Assembly: GCF_018449515.1 (NCBI RefSeq) | Contig: NZ_JAAVUQ010000001.1 | Coordinates: 62,001-126,000 of the forward strand | Reading direction: 5' to 3' | Source: Caballeronia sp. dw_19 | GTDB taxonomy: Bacteria > Pseudomonadota > Gammaproteobacteria > Burkholderiales > Burkholderiaceae | DNA: 64,000 bases | Shown here: piece after piece, positions 35,440-44,909 of the stretch | How the letters are laid out: each line of letters opens with the position of its first letter | How positions within the stretch are numbered: the stretch's first letter is position 1 | The notes under the pieces: model-generated | What the model saw: only the letters and a program-made list of their open reading frames with translations | Database searches by the model: none | Told to the model about the DNA's origin: nothing | Made by a program: the position numbers and the translations under genes

Positions 35440-37176
35440 GTGCTTTCATTCCTGCTTAAACTTCGCACCCGGGCACAGATCCGGTTCCGGTTCTCCGAAT
35501 CCCACTCCATGCTCGTGTGGGCCGTGATTGTCGGCGTGGCCGGCGCATTCGCGACTTCGGCGTTCCGCTATGGCATCGACGAAATGCAGCGCCTTTTTGG
35601 GGGCGATCACGGTAACTTCGTCGAGATGGCCACGCGCCTGCCCTGGCCCGTGCGGGTCGCGTTGCCCACAGCGGGCGGGCTGATCGCGGGCCTGTGCCTG
35701 CTGATAGCCCGGCGTCGTAGCTCGGGCCAGGCGAATGCCGACTACATGGAAGCAGTGACCATTGGCGACGGCGTCGTGCCGGTCTCACAAAGCCTGTGGC
35801 GCAGCATCTCGTCGCTGTTCACTATCGCAAGCGGCGGGTCCATCGGACGAGAAGGCTCGATGGTGCAACTCGCGGCGCTGTGCGCGTCGCTGATCGGGCG
35901 CTGGGTCCACTTCGATCCGCCGCGTCTACGCCTGCTCGTCGCCTGCGGCGCGGCGGCCGGGATCACCTCGGCGTACAACGCGCCTATCGCCGGCGCGTTC
36001 TTCGTGACCGAGCTCGTGCTCGGCTCCATGGCAATGGAAAGTTTCGGGCCGATCGTGGTGTCCTCGGTGGTCGCGAACATCACCATGCGCGAGTTCGCCG
36101 GCTACCGGCCGCCTTACGAAATGCCGGTGTTTCCAACTGTCACCGGCGTCGAAGTGCTGCTGTTCGTCATGCTCGGATTGCTCTGCGGCGTGCTCGCGCC
36201 GTATTTCCTGCGCCTGCTGGCGGCATCGAAACAACGCTTCGCCAAGCTGCCCCTGCCGTTGCCAATCCGGCTCGGATTCGGCGGCCTGATTGTCGGCGTG
36301 ATCTCGATCTGGTTCCCGGAGGTCTGGGGCAACGGGTACGAAGTCGTCAACTCGATCCTGCATCATTCGTGGACTTGGGAAGCGCTGGCAGCGGTGCTGT
36401 TCTTCAAGATCGTCGCGACCGCGGCAACCGCGGGTTCCGGCGCGGTAGGCGGGATTTTCACGCCGACGCTCTTCGTGGGCGCGGTAGTCGGCTGCCTGTT
36501 CGGGCTGGCGGCGCATGCGATCTGGCCGCACTCCACGTCCGCGCCGTTTGCCTACGCGATGGTCGGCATGGGCGCGTTCCTCGCGGCCGCCACGCACGCG
36601 CCGTTGATGGCAATCCTGATGATCTTCGAGATGACGCTGAGCTATCAGGTCATGCTGCCGCTGATGCTTTCGTGCGTGGTGGCATTTTTCATTGCGCGGG
36701 CATCGGCGCAGACGTCGATGTACGAGGTCACGCTGCGGCGCAACCGTGACGAAAAAGAGCGCTCGCGGCTCGCCGCCACGCAAATGCGCGAGCTGGTGAA
36801 ACCAGCCGACACGGTCGTCCCGCTCGATGCAGACGTGAAAGCCATGACGCGGGTGTTCCTCGAATATCCGGTGAAGTACCTTTACGTCGTGGATGCGGAC
36901 GGGCAGTTTCGCGGCGTGGTGGCGTTGAAGGACATCACGTCCGACCTGCTCGATGAGCGCGACACTGCCGTCAAAACCGCCGAAGATTATCTGCAACCTC
37001 ATTTCGATGTCCTTACACCGGACATGTCGCTGGGTGAAGCGTTGCAGCATTTCCTGGCGTTCCAGGGTGAGCGCTTGCCGGTCATCGACTGCCCGACGCG
37101 GCCGGTATTACTCGGCGTTGTCTACAAAACATCGCTTCTCGATGCTTACTTCCGATTAAACCCGGCATCGCGCTGA
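35440..37176 (+). CDS. clcB: ClcB-like chloride channel/transporter with CBS domains
   Basis: ClC-family membrane protein of about 578 residues. Visible ion-path motifs are G-S-I-G-R-E-G-S with the gating Glu near 135, and G-S-G-A-V-G-G-I-F-T-P-T-L near 342. A pair of CBS-like domains fills the C-terminus from about 460. Bacterial members are Cl-/H+ exchangers used in acid resistance. The usual GREGP is GREGS here. The start is uncertain: I prefer GTG 35440 (V-L-S-F-L-L-K-L-R), but TTG 35407 is in frame. Confidence 0.83.
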   Translation: MLSFLLKLRTRAQIRFRFSESHSMLVWAVIVGVAGAFATSAFRYGIDEMQRLFGGDHGNFVEMATRLPWPVRVALPTAGGLIAGLCLLIARRRSSGQANADYMEAVTIGDGVVPVSQSLWRSISSLFTIASGGSIGREGSMVQLAALCASLIGRWVHFDPPRLRLLVACGAAAGITSAYNAPIAGAFFVTELVLGSMAMESFGPIVVSSVVANITMREFAGYRPPYEMPVFPTVTGVEVLLFVMLGLLCGVLAPYFLRLLAASKQRFAKLPLPLPIRLGFGGLIVGVISIWFPEVWGNGYEVVNSILHHSWTWEALAAVLFFKIVATAATAGSGAVGGIFTPTLFVGAVVGCLFGLAAHAIWPHSTSAPFAYAMVGMGAFLAAATHAPLMAILMIFEMTLSYQVMLPLMLSCVVAFFIARASAQTSMYEVTLRRNRDEKERSRLAATQMRELVKPADTVVPLDADVKAMTRVFLEYPVKYLYVVDADGQFRGVVALKDITSDLLDERDTAVKTAEDYLQPHFDVLTPDMSLGEALQHFLAFQGERLPVIDCPTRPVLLGVVYKTSLLDAYFRLNPASR

Positions 37177-37347
37177 AATTGCTCGATGTGTGCAAAATTG
37201 CGGCAGTACCGGTCTGCCCCGTGAAGCACGCGCTGAAAAGCGGATTCTAGAATTCGCTCGAACAACGGCCACCGGCGCCGCTTGAAACAAGGCTCGGCCG
37301 GCACGCACCATCCATCAGGCGACGCGCTGGAAAACCGCACTGATCGA

Positions 37348-37364
37348 TTGGCATAACGTTTGCT
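37348..37364 (+). promoter_or_regulatory. Sigma-54-type promoter candidate
   Basis: TTGGCA-TAACGT-TTGCT matches the -24/-12 consensus, with GG and GC exactly ten bases apart (37350-37351 and 37362-37363). It lies about 85 bases before the ATG of the small secreted protein at 37461. The 37177-37460 gap holds no gene. Confidence 0.6.
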
Positions 37365-37460
37365 CGAATCCTCGCTACTATTCTCCGTACGGCCTCGTGT
37401 TTGTGCTGCCTGGATACCGCTTGCGTGAGCTTGTGTACTAAGTGTCTGGAGGGTTGAGCG

Positions 37461-37736
37461 ATGAAAACCTCAACGGCTTTATTGATGGTTCTGGTATCCG
37501 TGTCGTGCTATGCCGCGCCGATCCATACGGACGATGCGGCAATCTACTCTGCTCGCCAGGCCGAAGCCATGCGCGCGGCACTTGCCATTCGCGCCAATGC
37601 CCCGCCGGTCTCACCGCCGGCGCCGGAAGTGCGCGCACAGGAACTCGATCACGCGCACTGGTTTCATGTGGAATTGCCGAAGTCGCACTCGCCCAGCCAC
37701 GGCGTGACGAGCCAGGTAATAGAAGTGCAGACGTAG
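37461..37736 (+). CDS. Small secreted protein of unknown function
   Basis: Protein of 91 residues with a Sec signal peptide (M-K-T-S-T-A-L-L-M-V-L-V-S-V-S-C-Y-A-A) and a short Pro- and His-containing mature part ending I-E-V-Q-T. I do not recognise it. GGAGG lies ten bases before the start. Its stop codon lies in a 14-base duplication (37720-37747). It is followed at 81 bases by a DUF2795 gene, possibly in one transcript from the sigma-54-like promoter. Confidence 0.65.
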   Translation: MKTSTALLMVLVSVSCYAAPIHTDDAAIYSARQAEAMRAALAIRANAPPVSPPAPEVRAQELDHAHWFHVELPKSHSPSHGVTSQVIEVQT

Positions 37737-37747
37737 AAGTGCAGACG
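37720..37747. repeat. 14-base tandem duplication over a stop codon
   Basis: TAGAAGTGCAGACG occurs twice in direct succession. The first base triplet of copy two supplies the TAG stop. Because TGA follows copy two in the matching frame, removing one copy would leave the protein end I-E-V-Q-T unchanged. Confidence 0.9.
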
Positions 37748-37816
37748 TGAAGCTCGGCCGCGCGCATGGCGACTCGGATTGACCACCAAAAACAACCAGG
37801 ACAACCAAGACAACCA

Positions 37817-38059
37817 ATGACCGATACACATCTGAATGCCGGCTTGAACGATGAACCTATCGATGACGAAATCGCGGAGGTCTTGCGTGACCTGAAGTTT
37901 CCAGCCAACAAGGATGACATTGTCGATGCGGCGCGCGCTGCAGGCGTGAGCAATGATGTGATTGCCGTGTTCGATGGATTGCCTGAGCAGGACTACGCCA
38001 GCGCCGATGCCGTGGAACAATTGCTAGGCAGCAACGGCGGGTCGGGGATCTCTATCTGA
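37817..38059 (+). CDS. DUF2795-domain protein
   Basis: Small acidic protein of 80 residues. The region E-V-L-R-D-L-K-F-P-A-N-K-D-D-I-V-D-A-A-R-A-A-G and V-F-D-G-L-P-E-Q-D-Y-A-S matches DUF2795, a domain of unknown function resembling a small helical fold. The start is unclear: ATG 37817 follows ACAACCA repeats without a good ribosome site, and ATG 37766 is in frame upstream. Confidence 0.72.
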   Translation: MTDTHLNAGLNDEPIDDEIAEVLRDLKFPANKDDIVDAARAAGVSNDVIAVFDGLPEQDYASADAVEQLLGSNGGSGISI

Positions 38060-38105
38060 GCGAGCGAATGAGAAACTGAGCGGACGTTTATTCGCACGGC
38101 CCCTC

Positions 38106-38726
38106 TCAGACCACGTCGGACCCAAACACCACCCGGCTAAAAAACTTCGCCAGCACGGCTTCGGACATTTCACTGCCGCAAGCCTGCGGATCCGACGTAT
38201 AAAAAAACTGCATTCCGTCGATCAACGCCGTCAGTCCAAGCGCGAGCTGCTCCGCGGGCATGGGCAACGGCGTCCCCGCCCGTTCCGAAAACGCGACAAT
38301 GTAAGCGGTCGTCGTCTGCAACAATTCCCGGATGAATGCGTTGAACTGCGCGCGAAATTTCGCATCGCGGCTTGATTGCAATTTCGCCTCGACCCACAAC
38401 AAAAAACATTTGTTGTCGCGGTAGCACTCACTGTAATACTGCAACAGGCGGGCTTCCATGTCGGCCCGGCTCGCTTCGCCATCGAAGATGGAATGCAGCC
38501 GGCCCATGATCCCGTCGTGATCGCGCTTGAGCAGTTCCAGAAACAAAGCGGACTTGCTGCCGAAGTTCGAATAGAACGCACCGCGCGTATAACCCGCCGC
38601 CGCCGCAATGTCCTCGACACTGGCGGCAACAAACCCCTTCTTCATGAAAACAGTTTGTGCGGCGTCCAGCAAACGCTCACGCGTTTGATCACGGCTTTGC
38701 TCCCGGGTGAGGCGAATTCGTTTCAT
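38106..38726 (-). CDS. TetR-family regulator of the RND pump
   Basis: Regulator of 206 residues with a TetR helix-turn-helix (R-L-L-D-A-A-Q-T-V-F-M-K-K-G-F, then V-E-D-I-A-A-A-A-G-Y-T-R-G-A-F-Y-S-N-F) and an AcrR/TtgR-like ligand domain. It is divergent from the RND operon and separated from it by a region with an inverted repeat, so it probably represses the pump and itself until a drug-like ligand binds. Confidence 0.87.
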   Translation of the reverse strand: MKRIRLTREQSRDQTRERLLDAAQTVFMKKGFVAASVEDIAAAAGYTRGAFYSNFGSKSALFLELLKRDHDGIMGRLHSIFDGEASRADMEARLLQYYSECYRDNKCFLLWVEAKLQSSRDAKFRAQFNAFIRELLQTTTAYIVAFSERAGTPLPMPAEQLALGLTALIDGMQFFYTSDPQACGSEMSEAVLAKFFSRVVFGSDVV

Positions 38727-38750
38727 CGGTCGAGTTTACCATCTCAAAAT

Positions 38751-38800
38751 TGAATTATGATACGGCTTTGATTCCAGATTCATAGTTGTATTAGAATTCA
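38751..38800. promoter_or_regulatory. TetR operator candidate in the divergent promoter
   Basis: TGAATTATGATAC (38751-38763) and GTATTAGAATTCA (38788-38800) are inverted copies matching at 11 of 13 bases, 24 bases apart, in an A/T-rich gap right upstream of the TetR start. This layout fits a repressor site for both divergent promoters. Confidence 0.55.
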
Positions 38801-39055
38801 TCGCGTATCTGGCGGTGAGGTGCTGGAAAGCTTGGTGGCCATAGCATGCCGCCTGTTCGAGTATCGCGCCCCGAATAACGCCATATCTTGAAAATGCGCA
38901 GCGACAGACCGTGTCGACGCTGCGCGCCGGCCGTGCCTGCAAGTCCCTTGCGCGCACGGCAAGCCTTTGCGTCGAGGTCATTCGTGATTCTGCAAGTCTG
39001 TCGCCGCACGCGGCCGTTGTCATTGCCATTATTGTCATCGCTCCGATCGCGGTTA

Positions 39056-40198
39056 GTGTCGTTCACGTTACCCAGGCCGGGATCTTTTCCTGCTCGCCGC
39101 ACCCTTGCCTGGTCGTTGGGCGTGGTCGCTGTCGTCGCGCTCAGCGCATGCGGCAAGAAGGAAGCGCCCGCCGTGGCGTTGCGTCCCGTGGTCGCCATGG
39201 CGGCCGTCGCCGACACGCACACTGTGCAGTCGTCGCTGCCCGCGACTATCGAAGCGCGGTACTCGACCCCGCTGTCGTTTCGTGTGGCCGGGAAGATCAT
39301 CGAGCGCAGCGTGCGTCTGGGCGACAGCGTGAAAGCCGGCGAGATCGTGGCGAAACTCGATCCCGCCGACAACGCCAAAAGCGCCGCGAGCGCAGCCGCG
39401 CAACTGTCCGCCGCCCAGCATCAACTCACGTATGCCGAGCAACAACTCACGCGCGACCGCACCCAGGCGCAGGAAAACCTGATCGCCCGCGCGCAGCTGG
39501 AACAAACCGAGAACGCCTATGCCGCCGCGCTCGCGCAGCGCAACCAGGCGCAGGCACAGGCCGCGTTGTCGGCCGATCAGTTGAAATACACCACGCTTGT
39601 TGCTGACCGCGCCGGTGTCATCACGGCTGAACAGGCTGACACGGGACAGAACGTATCGGCGGGACAGGCCGTCTATAACCTCGCGTGGAGCGGCGAGATC
39701 GACGTGGTGTCGGACGTGCCGGAAACTACGCTCGGGTCGCTCGCGGTCGGCCAGAAAGCCACCGTGAAGCTTGCCGCGCTGGGAGGCAAACAGTTCGCGG
39801 CCCGCGTGCGTGAGGTGTCGCCCGCAGCCGATCCTCAAAGCCGTACCTATCGCGTGAGGATGACGCTTGAAGCCCCCACGCCGGAAGTCCGGCTTGGCAT
39901 GACAGCCGACGTGGCATTCGCGCAGGCGGCTGCATCCGGGGCATCCGCACAAGCGTTCACGCTGCCCTCCACCGCGCTTTTTCACGCGGGCAAACTGCCT
40001 GCCGTCTGGATCGTGAAGGCTGACGGGGCGCTTGAATTGCGGCGCGTGGATGTGTCTCGATACGGCGAGCGCACCGTGACGGTTTCCAACGGTATCTCGT
40101 CTGGGGATCGTGTGGTATGGCAAGGTGTCCATACCGTTTCCGCGGGCGAAAAAGTTCGCGTGGTCACGCCCTTGCATCCGGAAGACTTCGCGTCATGA
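39056..40198 (+). CDS. RND efflux periplasmic adaptor (membrane fusion protein)
   Basis: Lipoprotein adaptor of 380 residues linking the inner-membrane pump to the outer-membrane channel. A signal segment ends in the lipobox L-S-A-C, followed by barrel-sandwich segments (P-L-S-F-R-V-A-G-K-I and A-D-R-A-G-V-I-T) around an Ala/Gln-rich coiled hairpin. The start is uncertain: GTG 39056 gives a normal signal sequence, while ATG 38894 adds an Arg-rich extension. Its stop overlaps the next start (ATGA). Confidence 0.82.
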   Translation: MSFTLPRPGSFPARRTLAWSLGVVAVVALSACGKKEAPAVALRPVVAMAAVADTHTVQSSLPATIEARYSTPLSFRVAGKIIERSVRLGDSVKAGEIVAKLDPADNAKSAASAAAQLSAAQHQLTYAEQQLTRDRTQAQENLIARAQLEQTENAYAAALAQRNQAQAQAALSADQLKYTTLVADRAGVITAEQADTGQNVSAGQAVYNLAWSGEIDVVSDVPETTLGSLAVGQKATVKLAALGGKQFAARVREVSPAADPQSRTYRVRMTLEAPTPEVRLGMTADVAFAQAAASGASAQAFTLPSTALFHAGKLPAVWIVKADGALELRRVDVSRYGERTVTVSNGISSGDRVVWQGVHTVSAGEKVRVVTPLHPEDFAS

Positions 40199-43100
40199 GC
40201 GACCAAGAGCGGGATTCATCGAAAGATGCTGCCAACGCTGCTGCCGCGGCGTCGGGCGATTATCGTCACGAAGAAGGCAGTTTCAATCTCTCGGCCTGGG
40301 CATTGCGTCATCAGGCGCTCGTCGTCTTCCTGATCGCCATGGCGACCATTTTCGGCGTACTTGCGTACACCCGGCTCGCGCAATCGGAGGACCCGCCGTT
40401 CACGTTCCGCGTGATGGTCATCCAGACCTTCTGGCCAGGAGCCACCGCACAGCAGATGCAGGAGCAGGTCACCGACAAGATCGCGAAAAAACTGCAGGAA
40501 ACGCCCGCCACCGACTTCCTGCGCAGCTACTCCCGCCCTGGCGAATCCCTGCTGTTCTTCACGATGAAAGACGGCGCGCCCGCGAAAGACGTGCCTGAAG
40601 AGTGGTATCAGGTGCGCAAGAAAGTCGGAGACATTGCCTACACGCTGCCAAGAGGGGTGCAAGGTCCCTACTTCAACGACGAGTTCGGCGATGTCTTCAC
40701 GAACATCTACACGCTGGAAGGCGACGGTTTTTCGCCGGTGCAACTCCACGATTACGCCGACTCGCTGCGCACCGTCTTGTTGCGCGTGCCCGGTGTGGCG
40801 AAGGTCAATTATTTCGGCGATCAGGACGAGCGCGTTTACATCGAAATAGCCAATACGCAACTCACGCGGCTCGGTATCTCGCCGCAGCAGATTGCTCAGG
40901 CTATCGACGGTCAAAATGCGGTTGCGCCCTCCGGCACGCTGAATACGCCCGACGACCGCGTGTTCGTGCGGCCGACTGGCCAGATCACCGACATGGCCGC
41001 GCTCGCCAATACGCTGATCCGTGTCAACGGCCGGTCGTTCCGTCTTGGCGACATAGCCACCATCAAGCGAGGATATCTCGATCCCCCGGCTACGCAAATG
41101 CGCGCGGGCGAGAAACCGGTGCTGGGCATTGGTATCACGATGCAGCCCGGTCAGGACGTCGTGCAGTTGGGCAAGGCGCTGGACGCCAAGGTGGCTGAGC
41201 TGCGCGCGCAACTCCCGGCCGGCCTCGTGCTCAACGAAGTGTCGAGCATGCCGCATGCGGTATCGAAGTCGGTCGATGACTTTCTTGAAGCCGTTGCCGA
41301 GGCCGTCATCATCGTGCTGATCGTGAGCCTGGTGTCGCTCGGTGTGCGCACCGGCATGGTGGTCGTGATCTCCATACCGGTCGTGCTCGCGGTCACCGCG
41401 CTCTTCATGTATCTCTTCGATATCGGCCTGCACAAGGTCTCTCTCGGGACGCTGATCCTCGCGCTGGGCCTGCTGGTCGACGACGCGATTATCGCTGTCG
41501 AAATGATGGCGGTGAAACTCGAACAAGGCTGGAACCGTTCGCGTGCCGCGGCCTACGCCTATACCAGCACTGCGTTCCCCATGCTCACGGGCACGCTCGT
41601 GACGGTCGCCGGTTTCCTGCCGATCGCGCTGGCCAAATCCAGCACCGGGGAATACACGCGCTCGATCTTCGAGGTGTCGGCCATCGCGTTGATCGCGTCG
41701 TGGTTCGCGGCGGTCGTGCTGATTCCGCTGCTCGGCTACAAGCTGTTGCCCGAGCGCAAGCGCGAGGCGCATCACGCCCACGATCATGAACACGATATCT
41801 ACGACACGAAGTTCTACACGCGTCTGCGCGGCTGGCTGACATGGTGTATTGAGCGGCGCTTCGTCGTGCTCGGCATTACGCTCGTGCTGTTCGTGATAGC
41901 GCTGGCAGGCTTTACGCTGGTTCCCCAACAATTCTTCCCGAGTTCGGACCGATCGGAACTGCTCGTCGATGTCCGTCTCCAAGAAGGCGCCTCATTCGAA
42001 GCCACGCTGCGCGAGACCAAACGTCTTGAGAAGGTACTGGAGGGGCGGCCCGAGATCGATCATGTGGTGAACTTCGTCGGCTCGGGTGCGCCGCGCTTCT
42101 ATCTGCCGCTCGACCAGCAGTTGCAAGTGGCGAACTTCGCGCAGTTCGTCATTACGGCAAAGTCAGTCGAAGATCGCGAGAAACTCGCACGCTGGCTTGA
42201 ACCTGTGTTGCGCGAGAAGTTCTCGGCAGTACGCACGCGTTTGTCGCGACTCGAAAACGGTCCACCGGTCGGCTATCCGGTGCAGTTCCGCGTGAGCGGC
42301 GACGACCTGCCGACAGTGCGCGGTATCGCTGAAAAGGTCTTTGCCGAAATGCGTGCCGACAGTGGCACGACCAATGTCCAGTACGACTGGGACGAACCGT
42401 CGGAGCGCTCGGTGCGCTTCGATATCGACCAGAAGAAGGCGCGCGAACTTGGTATCACGTCGCAGGACGTATCGAATTTCCTCGCGATGCAACTGACCGG
42501 TTATACCGTCACGCAATATCGTGAACGCGACAAGCTGGTCAGCGTCGACTTGCGAGCCCCGAAAAGCGAACGGGTCGATCCGGCGAAGCTCGCCACGCTG
42601 GCCATGCCGACGCCGAACGGCCCCGTGCCGCTCGGAACGATCGGGCATGTGGTGAACGATCTGGAATACGGCGTGATCTGGGAACGCGACCGTCAGCCGA
42701 CCATCACCGTGCAGTCGGACGTGAAGGCCGGCGCGCAGGGTATTGACGTCACGCATGCGATCGAGAAGAAGCTCGCGGGTTTGCGCGCCGGCTTGCCGGT
42801 GGGATATCGGATAGAAGTGGGCGGACCGGTTGAGGAAAGCGAGAAAGGCCAGTCGTCCATCAATGCGCAGATGCCGATCATGGTGATTGTCGTGTTGACG
42901 CTCTTGATGATCCAGTTGCAGAGCTTCGCACGGGTGATGATGGTGGTTCTGACCGCGCCGCTCGGGTTGATTGGCGTGGTGATCGCGCTGCTGTTGTTCA
43001 ACAAGCCGTTCGGGTTTGTCGCCATGCTGGGCGTGATCGCCATGTTCGGGATCATCATGCGCAACTCGGTGATTCTCGTCGATCAGATCGAACAGGACAT

Positions 43101-43407
43101 TGCCGCGGGGCATCCTCGCTTTGACGCCATTGTTGGCGCGACCGTGCGGCGTTTCCGGCCGATCACGCTGACCGCCGCCGCTGCGGTGCTCGCGCTGATC
43201 CCGCTGTTGCGCAGCAACTTCTTCGGTCCGATGGCAACCGCGCTGATGGGCGGGATCACGAGCGCAACCGTCCTCACGCTGTTTTATCTGCCGGCGTTAT
43301 ATGCGGCTTCGTTCAAGGTGCGGCGTAACGAGCGCGCGGGGTTTGAAGATCCAGACATGCCCTCCACGCCCTCCGTGCCGGATACTCGCCAAGGAGGCCA
43401 GTCATGA
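40195..43407 (+). CDS. RND efflux pump permease
   Basis: Inner-membrane proton-driven drug exporter of 1070 residues. It has the RND layout: helix 1 near 40-60, a large periplasmic loop, helices 2-6 including the proton-relay Asp pair in L-L-V-D-D-A-I-I-A-V-E near 425, then the same pattern repeated with R-L-S-R-L-E-N-G-P-P-V and M-F-G-I-I-M-R-N-S-V-I-L-V-D in the second half. Length fits the HAE1 family. It starts at ATG 40195, overlapping the adaptor stop. Its own stop overlaps the outer-membrane factor start. Confidence 0.9.
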   Translation: MSDQERDSSKDAANAAAAASGDYRHEEGSFNLSAWALRHQALVVFLIAMATIFGVLAYTRLAQSEDPPFTFRVMVIQTFWPGATAQQMQEQVTDKIAKKLQETPATDFLRSYSRPGESLLFFTMKDGAPAKDVPEEWYQVRKKVGDIAYTLPRGVQGPYFNDEFGDVFTNIYTLEGDGFSPVQLHDYADSLRTVLLRVPGVAKVNYFGDQDERVYIEIANTQLTRLGISPQQIAQAIDGQNAVAPSGTLNTPDDRVFVRPTGQITDMAALANTLIRVNGRSFRLGDIATIKRGYLDPPATQMRAGEKPVLGIGITMQPGQDVVQLGKALDAKVAELRAQLPAGLVLNEVSSMPHAVSKSVDDFLEAVAEAVIIVLIVSLVSLGVRTGMVVVISIPVVLAVTALFMYLFDIGLHKVSLGTLILALGLLVDDAIIAVEMMAVKLEQGWNRSRAAAYAYTSTAFPMLTGTLVTVAGFLPIALAKSSTGEYTRSIFEVSAIALIASWFAAVVLIPLLGYKLLPERKREAHHAHDHEHDIYDTKFYTRLRGWLTWCIERRFVVLGITLVLFVIALAGFTLVPQQFFPSSDRSELLVDVRLQEGASFEATLRETKRLEKVLEGRPEIDHVVNFVGSGAPRFYLPLDQQLQVANFAQFVITAKSVEDREKLARWLEPVLREKFSAVRTRLSRLENGPPVGYPVQFRVSGDDLPTVRGIAEKVFAEMRADSGTTNVQYDWDEPSERSVRFDIDQKKARELGITSQDVSNFLAMQLTGYTVTQYRERDKLVSVDLRAPKSERVDPAKLATLAMPTPNGPVPLGTIGHVVNDLEYGVIWERDRQPTITVQSDVKAGAQGIDVTHAIEKKLAGLRAGLPVGYRIEVGGPVEESEKGQSSINAQMPIMVIVVLTLLMIQLQSFARVMMVVLTAPLGLIGVVIALLLFNKPFGFVAMLGVIAMFGIIMRNSVILVDQIEQDIAAGHPRFDAIVGATVRRFRPITLTAAAAVLALIPLLRSNFFGPMATALMGGITSATVLTLFYLPALYAASFKVRRNERAGFEDPDMPSTPSVPDTRQGGQS

Positions 43408-44909
43408 AACGCGCTTACCTGACTGCTCTAGGCTTCGCAGCCACCCTTTCCGCGTGCTCGTTCGGCCCGGACGGGAAACCGCCCGTCATGCCAACGGTGG
43501 CCCATTACGGCGCCGACGCGCAACCGGCACGCACCGTGACGGCCGAAGGGGTATCGCAGAGTTTCGATGCCAACGCAAAACCGGTGCCCGAGTGGTGGAA
43601 GCTTTATCGTTCGGAACCGTTGAACGCGCTCGTCGATGAGGGTTTGCGCAACAGCCCGAGCCTCGCCGCGACGGACAAAACCCTCGCCGCGGCGCGCGAG
43701 CAGCTGCGGGCGCAAGTCGGATCGTCAATGTTGCCGAGCATCGACCTTGGCGGCCAGACGGACCGGGAGCGCGCAATTGGCGTGCCGAACTTCGGGCCGC
43801 CCACGGTGCTCTACAACCTCTTCGTTGGCCAGATCCGGGCGCAATACACGTTCGACCTGTTCGGCGCGGCGCGGCTCGCGGACCGGGCGCTGGCTGCACA
43901 AGTGGACAGCCAGTCCTGGCAATTCGATGCCGCCCGCCGTGCACTCGCGGCAAACATCGTCACGGGCGCTATCGGTGCCGCCTCGTTGCGTGCGCAAATC
44001 GATACGACCGAACGGCTGATTGTCCTCGCCAATGAAGACGCGCGAGAAACCCAGCGCCGCTACGAACTCGGTTCGGCGTCGCGCGCGGACGCGCTCAACG
44101 CGCAATCGAACGCCGCCGCGCTCGCCGCTTCGTTGCCCGGGCTACGGGCCCAGTGGCTTGCAACCCGTCACGCGCTTGCCGTGATGCTTGGCCGGACGCC
44201 GGATCAGGCGCCGCCGGATCTCGATCTCGCGTCGCTCACCGTGCCGGGCAATGTGCCCGTGGTCGTACCGTCGGAACTGCTTGCCAGCCGCCCGGACATC
44301 CAGGCCGCCGATGCGCTGCTCAAAGCGGCCGCAGCGCAAGTCGGCGTCGCGACAGCGCAAATGTTCCCGAGCCTGACGCTGTCAGCATCAATGGGGCAAG
44401 CGGGTTTCAGCTGGCCGACCGCCTTGTCCGGCGCGGGCGCGATCTGGGGGATAGGCGCGTCGCTGTCGCAGCCGTTGTTTCATGGCGGCGCATTGCTCGC
44501 CCAAAGGCGCGCGGCGCAAGCGAGCTACGAGGCCGCCGTGGCGCAATACAAGCAGACGGTGCTGACAGCGTTCCGCAACGTGGCGGATTCACTCGTGGCG
44601 CTCGAGCAGGATAACCAGGCACTCAGTTTCGCCGATACCGCCAGCCGCACGTCAATGAACGCCTTCATGGATTCGGCGGCGCGAGAGCGGCTCGGAGCGA
44701 TTCCGCCCTCGGCGACGCGTGCGAGCGAGCGCCAGTATCGAAATGCGCGGCTGGATGCTATTCGCTATGAAAGCGCACGGCTCAGCGATACCGCGTTGCT
44801 GTTCCAGGCAATGGGTTCTCCAACCGGCAGCACGGCGAATCTTGCGGCTGCGGCAAAAGCGGCCGAGACAGCGACGGGGACGGGGACGGGGACGGGGACA
44901 GCAAAATAA
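43404..44909 (+). CDS. Outer-membrane efflux lipoprotein (NodT/OprM family)
   Basis: TolC-like channel of 501 residues. The signal peptide ends in L-S-A-C, so the mature protein is lipid-anchored. The body has the two repeated helical hairpins (S-P-S-L-A-A-T-D-K-T-L-A-A-A-R and S-R-P-D-I-Q-A-A-D-A-L-L-K-A-A). It completes a three-part pump with the two genes before it. The C-terminus ends in T-G repeats encoded by a hexanucleotide repeat. A hairpin at 44988 follows. Confidence 0.9.
   Translation: MKRAYLTALGFAATLSACSFGPDGKPPVMPTVAHYGADAQPARTVTAEGVSQSFDANAKPVPEWWKLYRSEPLNALVDEGLRNSPSLAATDKTLAAAREQLRAQVGSSMLPSIDLGGQTDRERAIGVPNFGPPTVLYNLFVGQIRAQYTFDLFGAARLADRALAAQVDSQSWQFDAARRALAANIVTGAIGAASLRAQIDTTERLIVLANEDARETQRRYELGSASRADALNAQSNAAALAASLPGLRAQWLATRHALAVMLGRTPDQAPPDLDLASLTVPGNVPVVVPSELLASRPDIQAADALLKAAAAQVGVATAQMFPSLTLSASMGQAGFSWPTALSGAGAIWGIGASLSQPLFHGGALLAQRRAAQASYEAAVAQYKQTVLTAFRNVADSLVALEQDNQALSFADTASRTSMNAFMDSAARERLGAIPPSATRASERQYRNARLDAIRYESARLSDTALLFQAMGSPTGSTANLAAAAKAAETATGTGTGTGTAK
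44874..44897. repeat. ACGGGG hexanucleotide repeat, four copies
   Basis: Four exact copies of ACGGGG lie in frame near the 3' end of the outer-membrane channel gene and encode four Thr-Gly pairs. Copy-number change would lengthen or shorten the tail without shifting the frame. Confidence 0.9.

Noticed and set aside
40216..41982. 588-residue open frame on the minus strand
   Set aside because: Fully opposite the RND permease, which has all family motifs.
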